Under the pieces are notes generated by a model. It saw only the letters and a program-made list of their open reading frames with translations, made no database searches and was not told the DNA's origin. Positions 1 through 5,979 of a stretch of 9,838 nt of DNA are shown in pieces (position 1 is the first letter of the stretch; each line of letters starts with the position of its first letter). Origin of the DNA: an uncultured Faecalibacterium sp. (GTDB lineage Bacteria; Bacillota; Clostridia; Oscillospirales; Ruminococcaceae); NCBI GenBank assembly GCA_900765105.1, contig CAAFQM010000294.1, positions 1-9,838 of the forward strand. Reading direction: 5' to 3'. The position numbers and the translations under genes are program-made.

Positions 1-1
1 G

Positions 2-340
2 GCCGAGGGCGTGGACATCGACCCCGTGGCCGTGCGCACCGCCGGTGAGAACGCTGCCCTGAACGGCGTGCAGGATAAGCTGACCGTGCTGGTGGGCGAC
101 CTGTCCGACAAGGCCAGCGGCCAGTACGACATCATCACGGCCAACATCGTGGCCAACGCCATCCTCAGCCTGGCCCCCGCCGTGCCCGGCCTGATGGCCG
201 AAGGTGCCGCCTTCATTGCCAGCGGCATCATCGACAGCCGCAAGGACGAGGTGATCGCCGGACTGGAAAAGGCCGGTCTCGCCGTCGTGGAAGTCAAGGA
301 AAAGCGCGGCTGGGAGTGCATCGTCTGTAAGAAGGCGTAA
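2..340 (+). CDS. prmA: Ribosomal protein L11 methyltransferase PrmA, C-terminal part (5' end outside window)
   Basis: Partial gene, open at the left edge in the frame starting at base 2, with stop TAA at 338-340. It is the C-terminal ~112 residues of a class I SAM-dependent methyltransferase. The fragment opens with the acidic-loop motif GVDIDPVAV, followed by an N-x(4)-N-G stretch (ENAALNG) and then a DIITANIVANAIL segment. That segment matches the PrmA active-site strand, usually written D-x-x-x-A-N-I-L/V-A. The glycine-rich SAM motif I would lie just upstream of the window. PrmA methylates lysines and the N-terminus of ribosomal protein L11 in the cytoplasm. The next gene, rsmE, starts 23 bases downstream in the same direction. 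PrmA-RsmE adjacency is common in Firmicutes, often after dnaK-dnaJ, which supports the call. No frameshift or truncation is seen in the visible part. Confidence 0.9.
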   Translation, partial: AEGVDIDPVAVRTAGENAALNGVQDKLTVLVGDLSDKASGQYDIITANIVANAILSLAPAVPGLMAEGAAFIASGIIDSRKDEVIAGLEKAGLAVVEVKEKRGWECIVCKKA

Positions 341-363
341 CAAGAGGCTTTTCAGGAGGAACT

Positions 364-1107
364 ATGCCGCACCGTTATTTTACCACTGAGATCTCCGACG
401 GCACCGCCACCCTACGTGGAGCGGATGCCCACCATCTGGCCCGGGTGATGCGCGCCCGGCTGGGGGACACTGTCATCTTATGCGACGGCAACGCCGTGGA
501 ATACACCGCCACCATCACCGGCTTCGGAGATGAGTGCGTAGAATTTTCGGTGGAGCCGGGCTATCCCAGCGCCGCCGAACCCAGCGTGGAAGTCACCCTG
601 CTGGCGGGCTATCCCAAACAGGACAAACTGGAACAGATCATCAAGCACGGTGTGGAGCTGGGCGCTGCGCACATCGTGCCCTTCTTCAGCCGGTACTGTG
701 TGGCTGCCCCCAAAAAGGAAGAGCAGAAGAACGAGCGCTACAACCGCATCGCGCTGGAAGCCGCCAAGCAATGCGGCCGGGGCGTGCTGCCGGACGTGGC
801 GCTGCCGCTGCCCAATTTCGGGGCGGTGTGCCGCACCTTTGACCGGTACGATCTGGTGCTGTTCTGCTACGAGTGCGGCGGTGCTCCCCTGCGGGACCTG
901 CTGGCGGCTGCAGCGCCTGCCGACGGCCAGAAGCTGAAAATCGCCGTCGTGACCGGGGCCGAGGGCGGCTTTGCCGCCGAGGAGGCCGAAATGGCCGCAA
1001 AGGCCGGTGCAAAGACGGTGGGTCTCGGCCCCCGCATCCTGCGGTGCGAGACCGCCCCGCTGGCGGTGCTTTCCGCCGTGATGACCCTGACCGGAAATCT
1101 GGAATAA
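364..1107 (+). CDS. rsmE: 16S rRNA (uracil-1498-N3)-methyltransferase RsmE
   Basis: 247 residues, the usual length for RsmE. The protein methylates N3 of U1498 in helix 44 of 16S rRNA using SAM, acting on the 30S subunit. The N-terminal PUA-like domain (about 1-70) carries the typical DAHHLARVMRARLGD pattern (21-35). The C-terminal SPOUT domain has KQDKLEQIIKHGVELGA (85-101), an EAAKQCGRG segment (132-140), GAEGGF (198-203), and the knot signature LGPRILRCETA (221-231), which forms the SAM-binding trefoil knot. The start ATG at 364 is set by a strong AGGAGG at 354-359, although the spacer is short (4 bases). It follows prmA by 23 bases and is very probably co-transcribed with it. A perfect hairpin terminator lies directly after the stop. 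All family motifs look intact. Confidence 0.96.
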   Translation: MPHRYFTTEISDGTATLRGADAHHLARVMRARLGDTVILCDGNAVEYTATITGFGDECVEFSVEPGYPSAAEPSVEVTLLAGYPKQDKLEQIIKHGVELGAAHIVPFFSRYCVAAPKKEEQKNERYNRIALEAAKQCGRGVLPDVALPLPNFGAVCRTFDRYDLVLFCYECGGAPLRDLLAAAAPADGQKLKIAVVTGAEGGFAAEEAEMAAKAGAKTVGLGPRILRCETAPLAVLSAVMTLTGNLE

Positions 1108-1112
1108 CATTT

Positions 1113-1155
1113 ACAAAAACAAAGGGGACTGCGATGCAGTCCCCTTTGTTTTTGT
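1113..1155. terminator. Bidirectional intrinsic terminator between rsmE and the enzyme I-like gene
   Basis: A perfect 20-bp inverted repeat (1113-1132 pairing with 1136-1155) with a 3-base loop, GAT. The inner arm is AAAGGGGACTGC, and the outer arm is A-rich on the left and T-rich on the right (CTTTGTTTTTGT). A U-tract is therefore available in both transcription directions. It begins 5 bases after the rsmE stop and ends 1 base before the stop of the convergent gene, so it can terminate both. Confidence 0.92.
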
Positions 1156-1156
1156 A

Positions 1157-2758
1157 TCAGCTTTCCAGCAGGGCCTTTTTCACGTTCAGAAGGTTCTGAG
1201 GGCTGACCGAGAACTTTCGCAGCCCCAGCTCCAGATACTGCACGGTGTTGGCGGGATTGCCCACCGCAAGGCCGCAGATGGTCACCGGCACATTGCCGGC
1301 CTTTGCAGCGTCCATCACCATAGTGATAAGCTTTTTCATCGCATGACTGGCCGGGCGGTAATAGTGCTCGGCGCTGGCCAGTTCCCGGTCGGCGGCATGG
1401 GTGTACTGGGTCAGGTCGTTGGTGCCGATGACGAGGAAGTCGCATCCGTGGGCCACAAATTCCTCTGCCGTCAGGCAGGCTGCCGGGATGCTGAGCATCA
1501 CGCCGAATTTCGTTTCCTCGTTGAAGGGCACGCCCCGTTCCCGCAGATGCTCCCGGCAGCGCTCCACCACACGCATGGCGGCGTCCCAGTCCTCCACGTC
1601 GGTCACCATGGGGAACATCACCCGCAGCGGGCCGCGGGCTGCTGCCCGCATCAGGGCACAGATCTGGGTCTCGAACTGGCGAGGCTGGCGCAGGCTGTTG
1701 CGGATGCCCCGCAGCCCCAGTTTGGAGGACTGCAGCCCCTGATAGGCGTCCGCCATGGTGCGGTCGGCACCAAAGTCGAAGGTGCGCACCGTCACCGGCT
1801 TGCCCTGCGCTGCGGCAAGGCAGGAGCAGTAGAAGAAATACTGTTCCTGCTCGTCCAGAATGCGCCCCGGCAGCATCATGTAGCTGCTGCGCAGCAGGCC
1901 CACGCCGCCCGCGCCGGACTGCATGGCCGTGTCAATGTCCTCGGGACCGAAGCAGTTGGCCAGCAGTTCAAACTCCCGGCCATCCTTCGTGCGGTCGGGC
2001 AGGTCGCGCAGCAGGCTCATCTCTTCGTTCTCCCGCTGCAGTTCGCAGATGCGGGTCTCGGCCTGCTGGCGGGCCTCGGCGTCCGGGTCCAGAATGCACT
2101 CGCCCTTGGTCGCATCCAGAATGACCGTGCGGCCGTCGCAGTCATCCAGAAAATCCCGGCCCACCTGCACGACGCCCGGAATATTCATTGCCCGGGCAAT
2201 GATGGCGGCATGGCTCTGGCCGCTGCCCTCAGCAGTGATGATACCCAGGATCATGCCGGACGGCACACTGAACAGGTCGGTTGGCATGAGCCGGTCAGCG
2301 GCAAGGATGACCGGGTGGTCCAGCGCCAGCCACATACGGGGGCGGTTGGTCAGGATGTTGATGACCCGGCGGGTCGCGTCCAGAATATCCACGCTGCGCA
2401 GCTGCATGTAAGGGTTATCCTTCATGTTGGCCAGCTGGTCGGCGTAGCGCTGACCCACCTGATTCATGGCCGCCGCCGCGCCGATGCCTGCATTGATGCA
2501 GAAACGCACCTCGTTCATCATGCCTTCGTCTTCCAGCATCATGCTCTGGAACTGGAAGATGGCCTGCTCGGTGGGCGCAGCACGGTCTGCCATGGAGTCC
2601 AGCTCCGTCTGCGCCGTGTGGATGGCGTCGGTCAGCATCTGCAGCTCCCGTGCCGGACTGAACGGCCCCACCGTGGACGTTTCCACATGATGTTCCAGCC
2701 GGCTGACCTGCCCCAGCACCAGCCCCGGCGAAGCGGAAGAGCCTTTATACACCTTCAT
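1157..2758 (-). CDS. ptsI: Divergent PTS enzyme I-like protein (phosphoenolpyruvate-protein phosphotransferase family)
   Basis: 533 residues, about 40 shorter than typical enzyme I (~570). Enzyme I takes phosphate from PEP and passes it through a histidine to HPr, energising sugar uptake. The N-terminus (YKGSSASPGLVLGQV, 4-18) is the usual opening. A helical HPr-binding-type region follows, then the swivelling domain with the phospho-histidine motif GSGQSHAAIIARAMNIPGV (178-196, His183). The PEP-binding barrel keeps Arg290, Arg325 (VRTFDFG), Asn447-Asp448 (IGTNDLTQYT), Arg458 and Cys495. Oddities: the family motif M-x-E-x-P, whose Glu binds Mg2+ (E431 in E. coli), reads MLSIP (Ser423). RTEF reads RSSY (290-293). 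CGExAGD reads CGLAVGN (495-501). The C-terminus stops soon after the last barrel helix. The ATG at 2758 has GGAGGT 8 bases upstream, inside the overlapping patatin gene. It could be a working enzyme I or a specialised paralogue; the family assignment is firm, the activity is not. Confidence 0.85.
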   Translation of the reverse strand: MKVYKGSSASPGLVLGQVSRLEHHVETSTVGPFSPARELQMLTDAIHTAQTELDSMADRAAPTEQAIFQFQSMMLEDEGMMNEVRFCINAGIGAAAAMNQVGQRYADQLANMKDNPYMQLRSVDILDATRRVINILTNRPRMWLALDHPVILAADRLMPTDLFSVPSGMILGIITAEGSGQSHAAIIARAMNIPGVVQVGRDFLDDCDGRTVILDATKGECILDPDAEARQQAETRICELQRENEEMSLLRDLPDRTKDGREFELLANCFGPEDIDTAMQSGAGGVGLLRSSYMMLPGRILDEQEQYFFYCSCLAAAQGKPVTVRTFDFGADRTMADAYQGLQSSKLGLRGIRNSLRQPRQFETQICALMRAAARGPLRVMFPMVTDVEDWDAAMRVVERCREHLRERGVPFNEETKFGVMLSIPAACLTAEEFVAHGCDFLVIGTNDLTQYTHAADRELASAEHYYRPASHAMKKLITMVMDAAKAGNVPVTICGLAVGNPANTVQYLELGLRKFSVSPQNLLNVKKALLES

Positions 2759-3929
2759 TCTCTGTCACCTCCGGCAGCACAGGCTCTGCGTCCGGCGTGG
2801 TCAGGGTGCGCCAGACAATCGCCTGCAGGAACGTATTGGGCACCAGTGCCGCCAGCGCCGCCTGTGCGGCGTCGGCGCTGCCCTCGAACAGCGGGGCGAA
2901 GCTCTGCATCCGCGCCTGATCGCAGGTGGCAAGAAAAGCATCCCCCAGCGTATGGGTCGTGTAATACTTTGCGGGGTCCACTCCGGCATCTTCGGCGGCG
3001 GCTTCCAGCGGAGCAAGCTCCGCGTCCTTCATCTTTGCCAGCAGCAGCGCCGCGTCCGCCGTCAGGGTGACGGGGTATTTTTCCCGCACCGCCTTCTGCA
3101 CGGCTTCAAATTTCGCCCGGAAGGCCGCTGCATCCGCGCTGCTGGCCGGGCCGCTGTCCACAGCATAGGCGCAGCCCCGGATGCGTCCGAAGGCGCGCAG
3201 GGTATCGTGATAGCCCAGCTCGATGTTGCGCCGGGCGGTGTCCGGGTCAAAGTGGAGGATGTCCCCCAGCTCCCAGTAGCTGCGCACCATCACGGTGGGC
3301 AGGCCGGTCAGGTTGGGGCGGGTGATGCCCACGCCCTCAAGGTCTACGCAGACCAGCTCTTCCGCGCCCATCTTTTTGGCCAGACCGGTGGGCATATTGT
3401 CGCTGTAACCGCCGTCCAGAAACTTCACCCCGTCGATCTCCCGCGCCCGCAGGGCGGGGAAGCAGGCGGCGGAGGCCATCAGATAATCCCGGACTCTGCC
3501 CGCCGGGATCTCATCCAGCGTCAGCTCCCGGGGCTTCAGGCCCCGCTGCTCCACCGTCACCAGACCGAACCGGATGGGTGCGGCGCGCAGGGCACCCTCG
3601 TCCAGCACCCGTTCCACGATCTCCTCCAGCGGGGAAACGTCCATGCCGCCGGCCTTCACGACGCTGCGCAGAAACTGGTGCAGCGCCGAGAGGTCCGCAT
3701 CCTGCTCCGGCAGCTCCATCACGTCCCGGCTGCGGATGGTCAGCCACATATCCCGAGCGGTCTCGTACTGGTCCAGCACGAACATGGCCCCGTTCAGGCT
3801 GCCCACACTGGTGCCGGTGATGATCTGCGGGTGCCAGTCCAGCTCCATCAGAGCGCGCCACACACCCACCTGATAACTGCCGCGCGCGCCGCCGCCTGCC
3901 AGCACCAGCGCCTTCTGCCGTTGTTCCAT
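2745..3929 (-). CDS. Patatin-like phospholipase family protein
   Basis: 394 residues. Patatin-family enzymes are serine acyl hydrolases with a Ser-Asp dyad that cleave acyl chains from lipids. All three family signatures are visible: the oxyanion-hole loop GGGARG (12-17), the nucleophile elbow GTSVG (39-43, Ser41), and the DGG dyad motif (172-174, Asp172) followed by YSDNMP. The patatin domain covers roughly 5-215. The C-terminal ~180 residues (Ala-rich, helical, e.g. 290-370) are not recognised. No signal peptide or membrane segment is seen, so it is probably cytoplasmic or peripherally membrane-bound. The ATG at 3929 has GGAGG (3937-3941) 7 bases upstream. It overlaps the enzyme I-like gene by 14 bases (2745-2758), so the two are almost certainly one transcript. 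An extended -10 promoter lies 39 bases upstream of the ATG. The substrate cannot be told from sequence. Confidence 0.93.
   Translation of the reverse strand: MEQRQKALVLAGGGARGSYQVGVWRALMELDWHPQIITGTSVGSLNGAMFVLDQYETARDMWLTIRSRDVMELPEQDADLSALHQFLRSVVKAGGMDVSPLEEIVERVLDEGALRAAPIRFGLVTVEQRGLKPRELTLDEIPAGRVRDYLMASAACFPALRAREIDGVKFLDGGYSDNMPTGLAKKMGAEELVCVDLEGVGITRPNLTGLPTVMVRSYWELGDILHFDPDTARRNIELGYHDTLRAFGRIRGCAYAVDSGPASSADAAAFRAKFEAVQKAVREKYPVTLTADAALLLAKMKDAELAPLEAAAEDAGVDPAKYYTTHTLGDAFLATCDQARMQSFAPLFEGSADAAQAALAALVPNTFLQAIVWRTLTTPDAEPVLPEVTENEGV
2767..2772 (-). promoter_or_regulatory. Ribosome binding site of the enzyme I-like gene, inside the patatin gene
   Basis: GGAGGT on the minus strand (ACCTCC as given), 8 bases before the ATG at 2758. 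It lies within the last codons of the upstream patatin gene, which ends at 2745. It fixes the start choice and implies translation in the wake of the upstream gene. Confidence 0.85.
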
Positions 3930-3967
3930 CGTCTGCCCTCCCTTGCGGATACTCCTGTTTTTGTTTG

Positions 3968-3976
3968 ATTATAGCA
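3968..3976 (-). promoter_or_regulatory. Extended -10 promoter for the patatin/enzyme I-like operon
   Basis: Read on the minus strand this is TGCTATAAT, a perfect -10 hexamer with the TGn extension. At the ideal 17-base spacing the -35 position holds only GAGAAT (3991-3996), a poor match, so recognition probably relies on the extended -10. Predicted transcription start is near 3961, giving a leader of about 30 bases with the GGAGG ribosome site. Confidence 0.7.
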
Positions 3977-4012
3977 TATTTCCTGCAAAAATTCTCCCGC
4001 TTTTTGTAAATA

Positions 4013-4030
4013 AACCGCTTTCTGCCGGTT
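4013..4030. repeat. Inverted repeat AACCG-N8-CGGTT between divergent promoters
   Basis: A 5-bp-arm dyad (4013-4017 and 4026-4030) sits between the two divergent extended -10 elements. Its loop covers the expected -35 position of the plus-strand promoter (4019-4024). One more base pair outside (4011/4032) would also match after a single mismatch. It could be an operator acting on both genes. Arms this short can occur by chance. Confidence 0.3.
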
Positions 4031-4038
4031 AAGAAACA

Positions 4039-4047
4039 TGCTATAAT
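4039..4047 (+). promoter_or_regulatory. Extended -10 promoter for the HAD phosphatase gene
   Basis: TGCTATAAT, a consensus -10 (4042-4047) with TGn extension. TTTCTG at 4019-4024 is a weak -35 candidate at 17-base spacing. Predicted start near 4053-4055 leaves a leader of about 25 bases before the ATG at 4080. The same motif occurs in mirror orientation at 3968-3976. Confidence 0.75.
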
Positions 4048-4064
4048 GATTGGGATACTTTAAA

Positions 4065-4069
4065 AGGAG
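4065..4069 (+). promoter_or_regulatory. Ribosome binding site deciding the HAD gene start
   Basis: AGGAG located 10 bases before the ATG at 4080. It excludes the in-frame TTG at 4050, which lies at the predicted transcription start, immediately after the -10 element. Confidence 0.75.
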
Positions 4070-4079
4070 ACTTTTTCCC

Positions 4080-4730
4080 ATGCGCTGCAGACAATGGATC
4101 TTTGATATGGACGGCACCCTGACCGACAGTATGACCGTGGTGTGGGAGGGCGCACCGGATGCCCTTCTGCGCCGCTACGGCCGCACCCCGAAGGAAAATC
4201 TGCGTTCCGTCCTGCTGGCCATGGGCATGCAGGAAGGCGCCCGGTATCTGATCCGGGAATACGATCTGCCCCTGACCGAGACGCAGTATTACGACGTGAT
4301 GCGGGAAGTCATCGCCGAACTGTACGAGACGGTGGAGCTGAAACCCGGCGTGCGGGAAATGCTGGCAAAGCTCAAGGCCGAAGATGCCCGCCTGTGCCTG
4401 TGCTCCAATACATGGGCAGAACAGTGCAGAACCGTGCTGAAGCGTCTGGGTGTACTGGACTGCTTCGAGTTCATCTTGGAGGCGCAGGGCGCACTGCACA
4501 AGAGCCGCCCGGAAGTTTTTGCCGAGTGCATGTCCCGGCTGGGCGGGGCAGACCCTGCCTGCTGCGCCGTCTGCGAGGATGCCGTCTATGCCGCCTCCAC
4601 CGCCCACAAAGCGGGCTACTACGTCGTAGGCATCGCCGACCGCACCTCCGCTTCGGACGAGCCGGAAATGCGGCGCATCTGCGACCAGTTTCTTTCCGGC
4701 TGGGATCAGCTGGACTGGACCGCCGTCTGA
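4080..4730 (+). CDS. HAD-superfamily hydrolase (subfamily IA, phosphatase/phosphomutase-like)
   Basis: 216 residues, normal for HAD subfamily IA. These cytoplasmic enzymes form a phospho-aspartate intermediate on small phosphorylated metabolites such as sugar phosphates or phosphoglycolate. Motif I is FDMDGTLTDS (8-17; nucleophile Asp9, acid/base Asp11). Motif II is CLCSN (106-110; Ser109). Motif III lysine is in HKSRPEVF (140-147; Lys141). Motif IV is CEDAVYAASTAHKAG (165-179; Glu166-Asp167). The spacing between motifs I and II leaves room for the usual helical cap (about 18-88). The sequence resembles the beta-phosphoglucomutase/phosphoglycolate phosphatase branch, but a substrate cannot be assigned. 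ATG 4080 is chosen over the TTG at 4050 because of the AGGAG site and the short predicted leader. It is divergent from the patatin operon and followed by a long hairpin. All catalytic motifs are present. Confidence 0.92.
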   Translation: MRCRQWIFDMDGTLTDSMTVVWEGAPDALLRRYGRTPKENLRSVLLAMGMQEGARYLIREYDLPLTETQYYDVMREVIAELYETVELKPGVREMLAKLKAEDARLCLCSNTWAEQCRTVLKRLGVLDCFEFILEAQGALHKSRPEVFAECMSRLGGADPACCAVCEDAVYAASTAHKAGYYVVGIADRTSASDEPEMRRICDQFLSGWDQLDWTAV

Positions 4731-4750
4731 TTTTCTGCCGTTCAGCAAAG

Positions 4751-4795
4751 AACCGACAGAGAAGAACCGCCCTGCGCGGTTCTTCTCTGTCGGTT
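4751..4795 (+). terminator. Perfect 20-bp hairpin after the HAD gene, without a U-tract
   Basis: Arms 4751-4770 and 4776-4795 are perfectly complementary (outer AACCGACAGAG, inner AAGAACCGC) around a 5-base loop, CCTGC. It begins 20 bases after the HAD stop, where a terminator is expected. However, the following bases are GATTCCCGTCCC, with no T-run, and no A-run precedes it. It is therefore either a non-canonical terminator, an RNA-stabilising 3' stem-loop, or a copy of an intergenic repeat. Confidence 0.5.
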
Positions 4796-4807
4796 GATTC
4801 CCGTCCC

Positions 4808-4836
4808 TTGCATTTTCAGGGGCCAGGGAGTATGAT
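4808..4836 (+). promoter_or_regulatory. Candidate promoter for the glycosyltransferase gene
   Basis: TTGCAT (4808-4813) and TATGAT (4831-4836) are separated by 17 bases. The -10 matches consensus at 5 of 6 positions, but the -35 only at its first three. It lies after the HAD hairpin and would give a leader of about 95 bases before the ATG at 4938. Confidence 0.4.
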
Positions 4837-4848
4837 AATAGAAATAAG

Positions 4849-4884
4849 CCTGCCCGTCTGGCAGGGACCATTTTTGATTTTACC
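4849..4884 (+). terminator. Weak terminator/attenuator-like hairpin in the glycosyltransferase leader
   Basis: CCTGCC (4849-4854) pairs with GGCAGG (4860-4865) around CGTCT. After five bases the T-rich stretch TTTTTGATTTT follows (4871-4881). The stem is only 6 bp and the U-tract is offset, so efficiency would be low. It may act as readthrough control or simply be chance. Confidence 0.3.
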
Positions 4885-4923
4885 GCATTGTGCGTTCTGA
4901 CAGATCTAAAAAAAAAACAGAAG

Positions 4924-4928
4924 AGGAG
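4924..4928 (+). promoter_or_regulatory. Ribosome binding site deciding the glycosyltransferase start
   Basis: AGGAG within AAGAGGAGA, 9 bases before ATG 4938. It follows directly on a run of ten A residues (4908-4917). It favours ATG 4938 over an in-frame GTG at 4890 that has no ribosome site. Confidence 0.8.
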
Positions 4929-4937
4929 ACTCCCGTC

Positions 4938-5921
4938 ATGAACAACCCGCTCGTCAGCATGATCGTGCCGGTGTACAACGTACAGGACAGCGTTGCCCGC
5001 TGCCTGGAGAGCCTTTGTGCACAGACGTGGAAAAACATTGAGATCATCCTGATCAATGACGGCTCCCGCGATGAAAGCTATGCCATCTGCGAGAGCTTTT
5101 GCCAGAAGGACCCCCGCATCGTTCTGGTGGATAAAAGCAACACCGGCGTATCCGACACCCGCAACTGCGGCCTGTCCCTTGCGCAGGGCGACTATGTGCA
5201 GTTCGTGGACAGCGACGATTATATCGAGCCGGACTTTACCGAGCATCTTGTCACCGCCGCCGAAGCGCACCACGCCGATCTGGTCATTTCGCCTTACTGG
5301 ATGGTCATCCCGGCCAACTCCACCCGGATGGCTGCCGCCATGGAAAACCTGCAGGGGAACCTTGGCATCGAGCCGGAGAAAAAGCCGGACGAGATCCATG
5401 AATACGGTTTTCTGCCCGAGGGCATATATGACCGCGACACCTTCGCGCTCCGCCTGATGGATATGCCGGCTTCCTTCTTCTACAGTGTGCTGTGGAACAA
5501 GCTTTACCGCCGCGACATTCTGGTCCGGAATAATCTTCAGTTCACCAGCGAGGTGCGCTGGGCCGAGGACATGGTGTTCAATCTGGATTACCTTCTGTAC
5601 GCAAAGGTCTGTGTTTCCATCTCCACACCGGGCTACCACTATGTGCAGAACGCCCAGAGCCTGCTGCACACGCAGATCAACCCGGCAGCTCTCGTGCAGA
5701 ACAAACTGCAGATGTTCCAGTACTACAAGGAACTGTATACAAAACTCGGGCTGTACGACGAGGTCCAGCCGCAGCTGTACCGCTATCTGGTCGCTTTTTC
5801 CGAGAGCGGTGCTCCGTCCGGCACGCTGACAAGTTTTCTGTCCGATCTGTCCCTGCGGTGGGCACGCCGTTCTGCCGAGCCAAAGACCCCGGCTTCTCAT
5901 ACGGACCCCGACCGCACCTGA
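4938..5921 (+). CDS. Family 2 glycosyltransferase
   Basis: 327 residues. GT2 enzymes transfer a sugar from a nucleotide-sugar donor, commonly in cell-surface polysaccharide, teichoic acid or glycolipid synthesis. The GT-A fold begins at once: SMIVPVYNVQDSVARCLESL (7-26), the nucleotide-binding strand IEIILINDGSRDES (34-47), the SNTGVSDTRNCGL segment (67-79), and the metal-binding FVDSDD (89-94, DxD-type). Further on, WNKLYRRDIL (186-195) and WAEDMVFNLDYLLYAKV (208-224) are typical of this subgroup, with Glu210-Asp211 the likely catalytic-base motif. No transmembrane helix is seen, so it is a cytoplasmic or membrane-associated enzyme. It stands alone with its own candidate promoter and a strong terminator, with no other glycan genes in the window. 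The acceptor and donor cannot be named. The last ~20 residues are Pro/Arg/Asp-rich and look disordered. Confidence 0.92.
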   Translation: MNNPLVSMIVPVYNVQDSVARCLESLCAQTWKNIEIILINDGSRDESYAICESFCQKDPRIVLVDKSNTGVSDTRNCGLSLAQGDYVQFVDSDDYIEPDFTEHLVTAAEAHHADLVISPYWMVIPANSTRMAAAMENLQGNLGIEPEKKPDEIHEYGFLPEGIYDRDTFALRLMDMPASFFYSVLWNKLYRRDILVRNNLQFTSEVRWAEDMVFNLDYLLYAKVCVSISTPGYHYVQNAQSLLHTQINPAALVQNKLQMFQYYKELYTKLGLYDEVQPQLYRYLVAFSESGAPSGTLTSFLSDLSLRWARRSAEPKTPASHTDPDRT

Positions 5922-5938
5922 CACCCCCTGAATACAGC

Positions 5939-5967
5939 AAAAGAGCCGCGTTGAGCGGCTCTTTTTT
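5939..5967. terminator. Intrinsic terminator shared by the convergent glycosyltransferase and LytTR genes
   Basis: AAAAGAGCCGC (5939-5949) pairs with GCGGCTCTTTT (5955-5965) around GTTGA, followed by two more T residues. It lies 17 bases after the glycosyltransferase stop and 12 bases from the stop of the convergent LytTR gene. The plus-strand U-tract has 6 Ts. On the minus strand four Us follow the stem, so it is probably bidirectional but stronger for the glycosyltransferase. Confidence 0.92.
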
Positions 5968-5979
5968 CGTCTTATCCCA

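Noticed and set aside
1343..3070. Long plus-strand open frame of 575 codons
   Set aside because: It is antisense to the enzyme I-like and patatin genes, whose motifs are complete. The product is His/Gln/Arg-rich with no recognisable domain, typical of antisense frames in GC-rich DNA.
4050..4079. In-frame TTG start adding 10 residues to the HAD protein
   Set aside because: It lies at the predicted transcription start, just after the TATAAT element, so it would be outside or at the very 5' end of the mRNA. ATG 4080 has a proper AGGAG site.
4890..4937. In-frame GTG start adding 16 residues to the glycosyltransferase
   Set aside because: No ribosome site precedes it, and the added residues include a Lys run from the A10 tract. 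ATG 4938 has AGGAG at 9 bases, and the GT2 fold starts right after it.
4041..5924. Long minus-strand open frame of 627 codons
   Set aside because: It is antisense to the HAD and glycosyltransferase genes and runs through their intergenic hairpins and promoter; no domain is recognisable.
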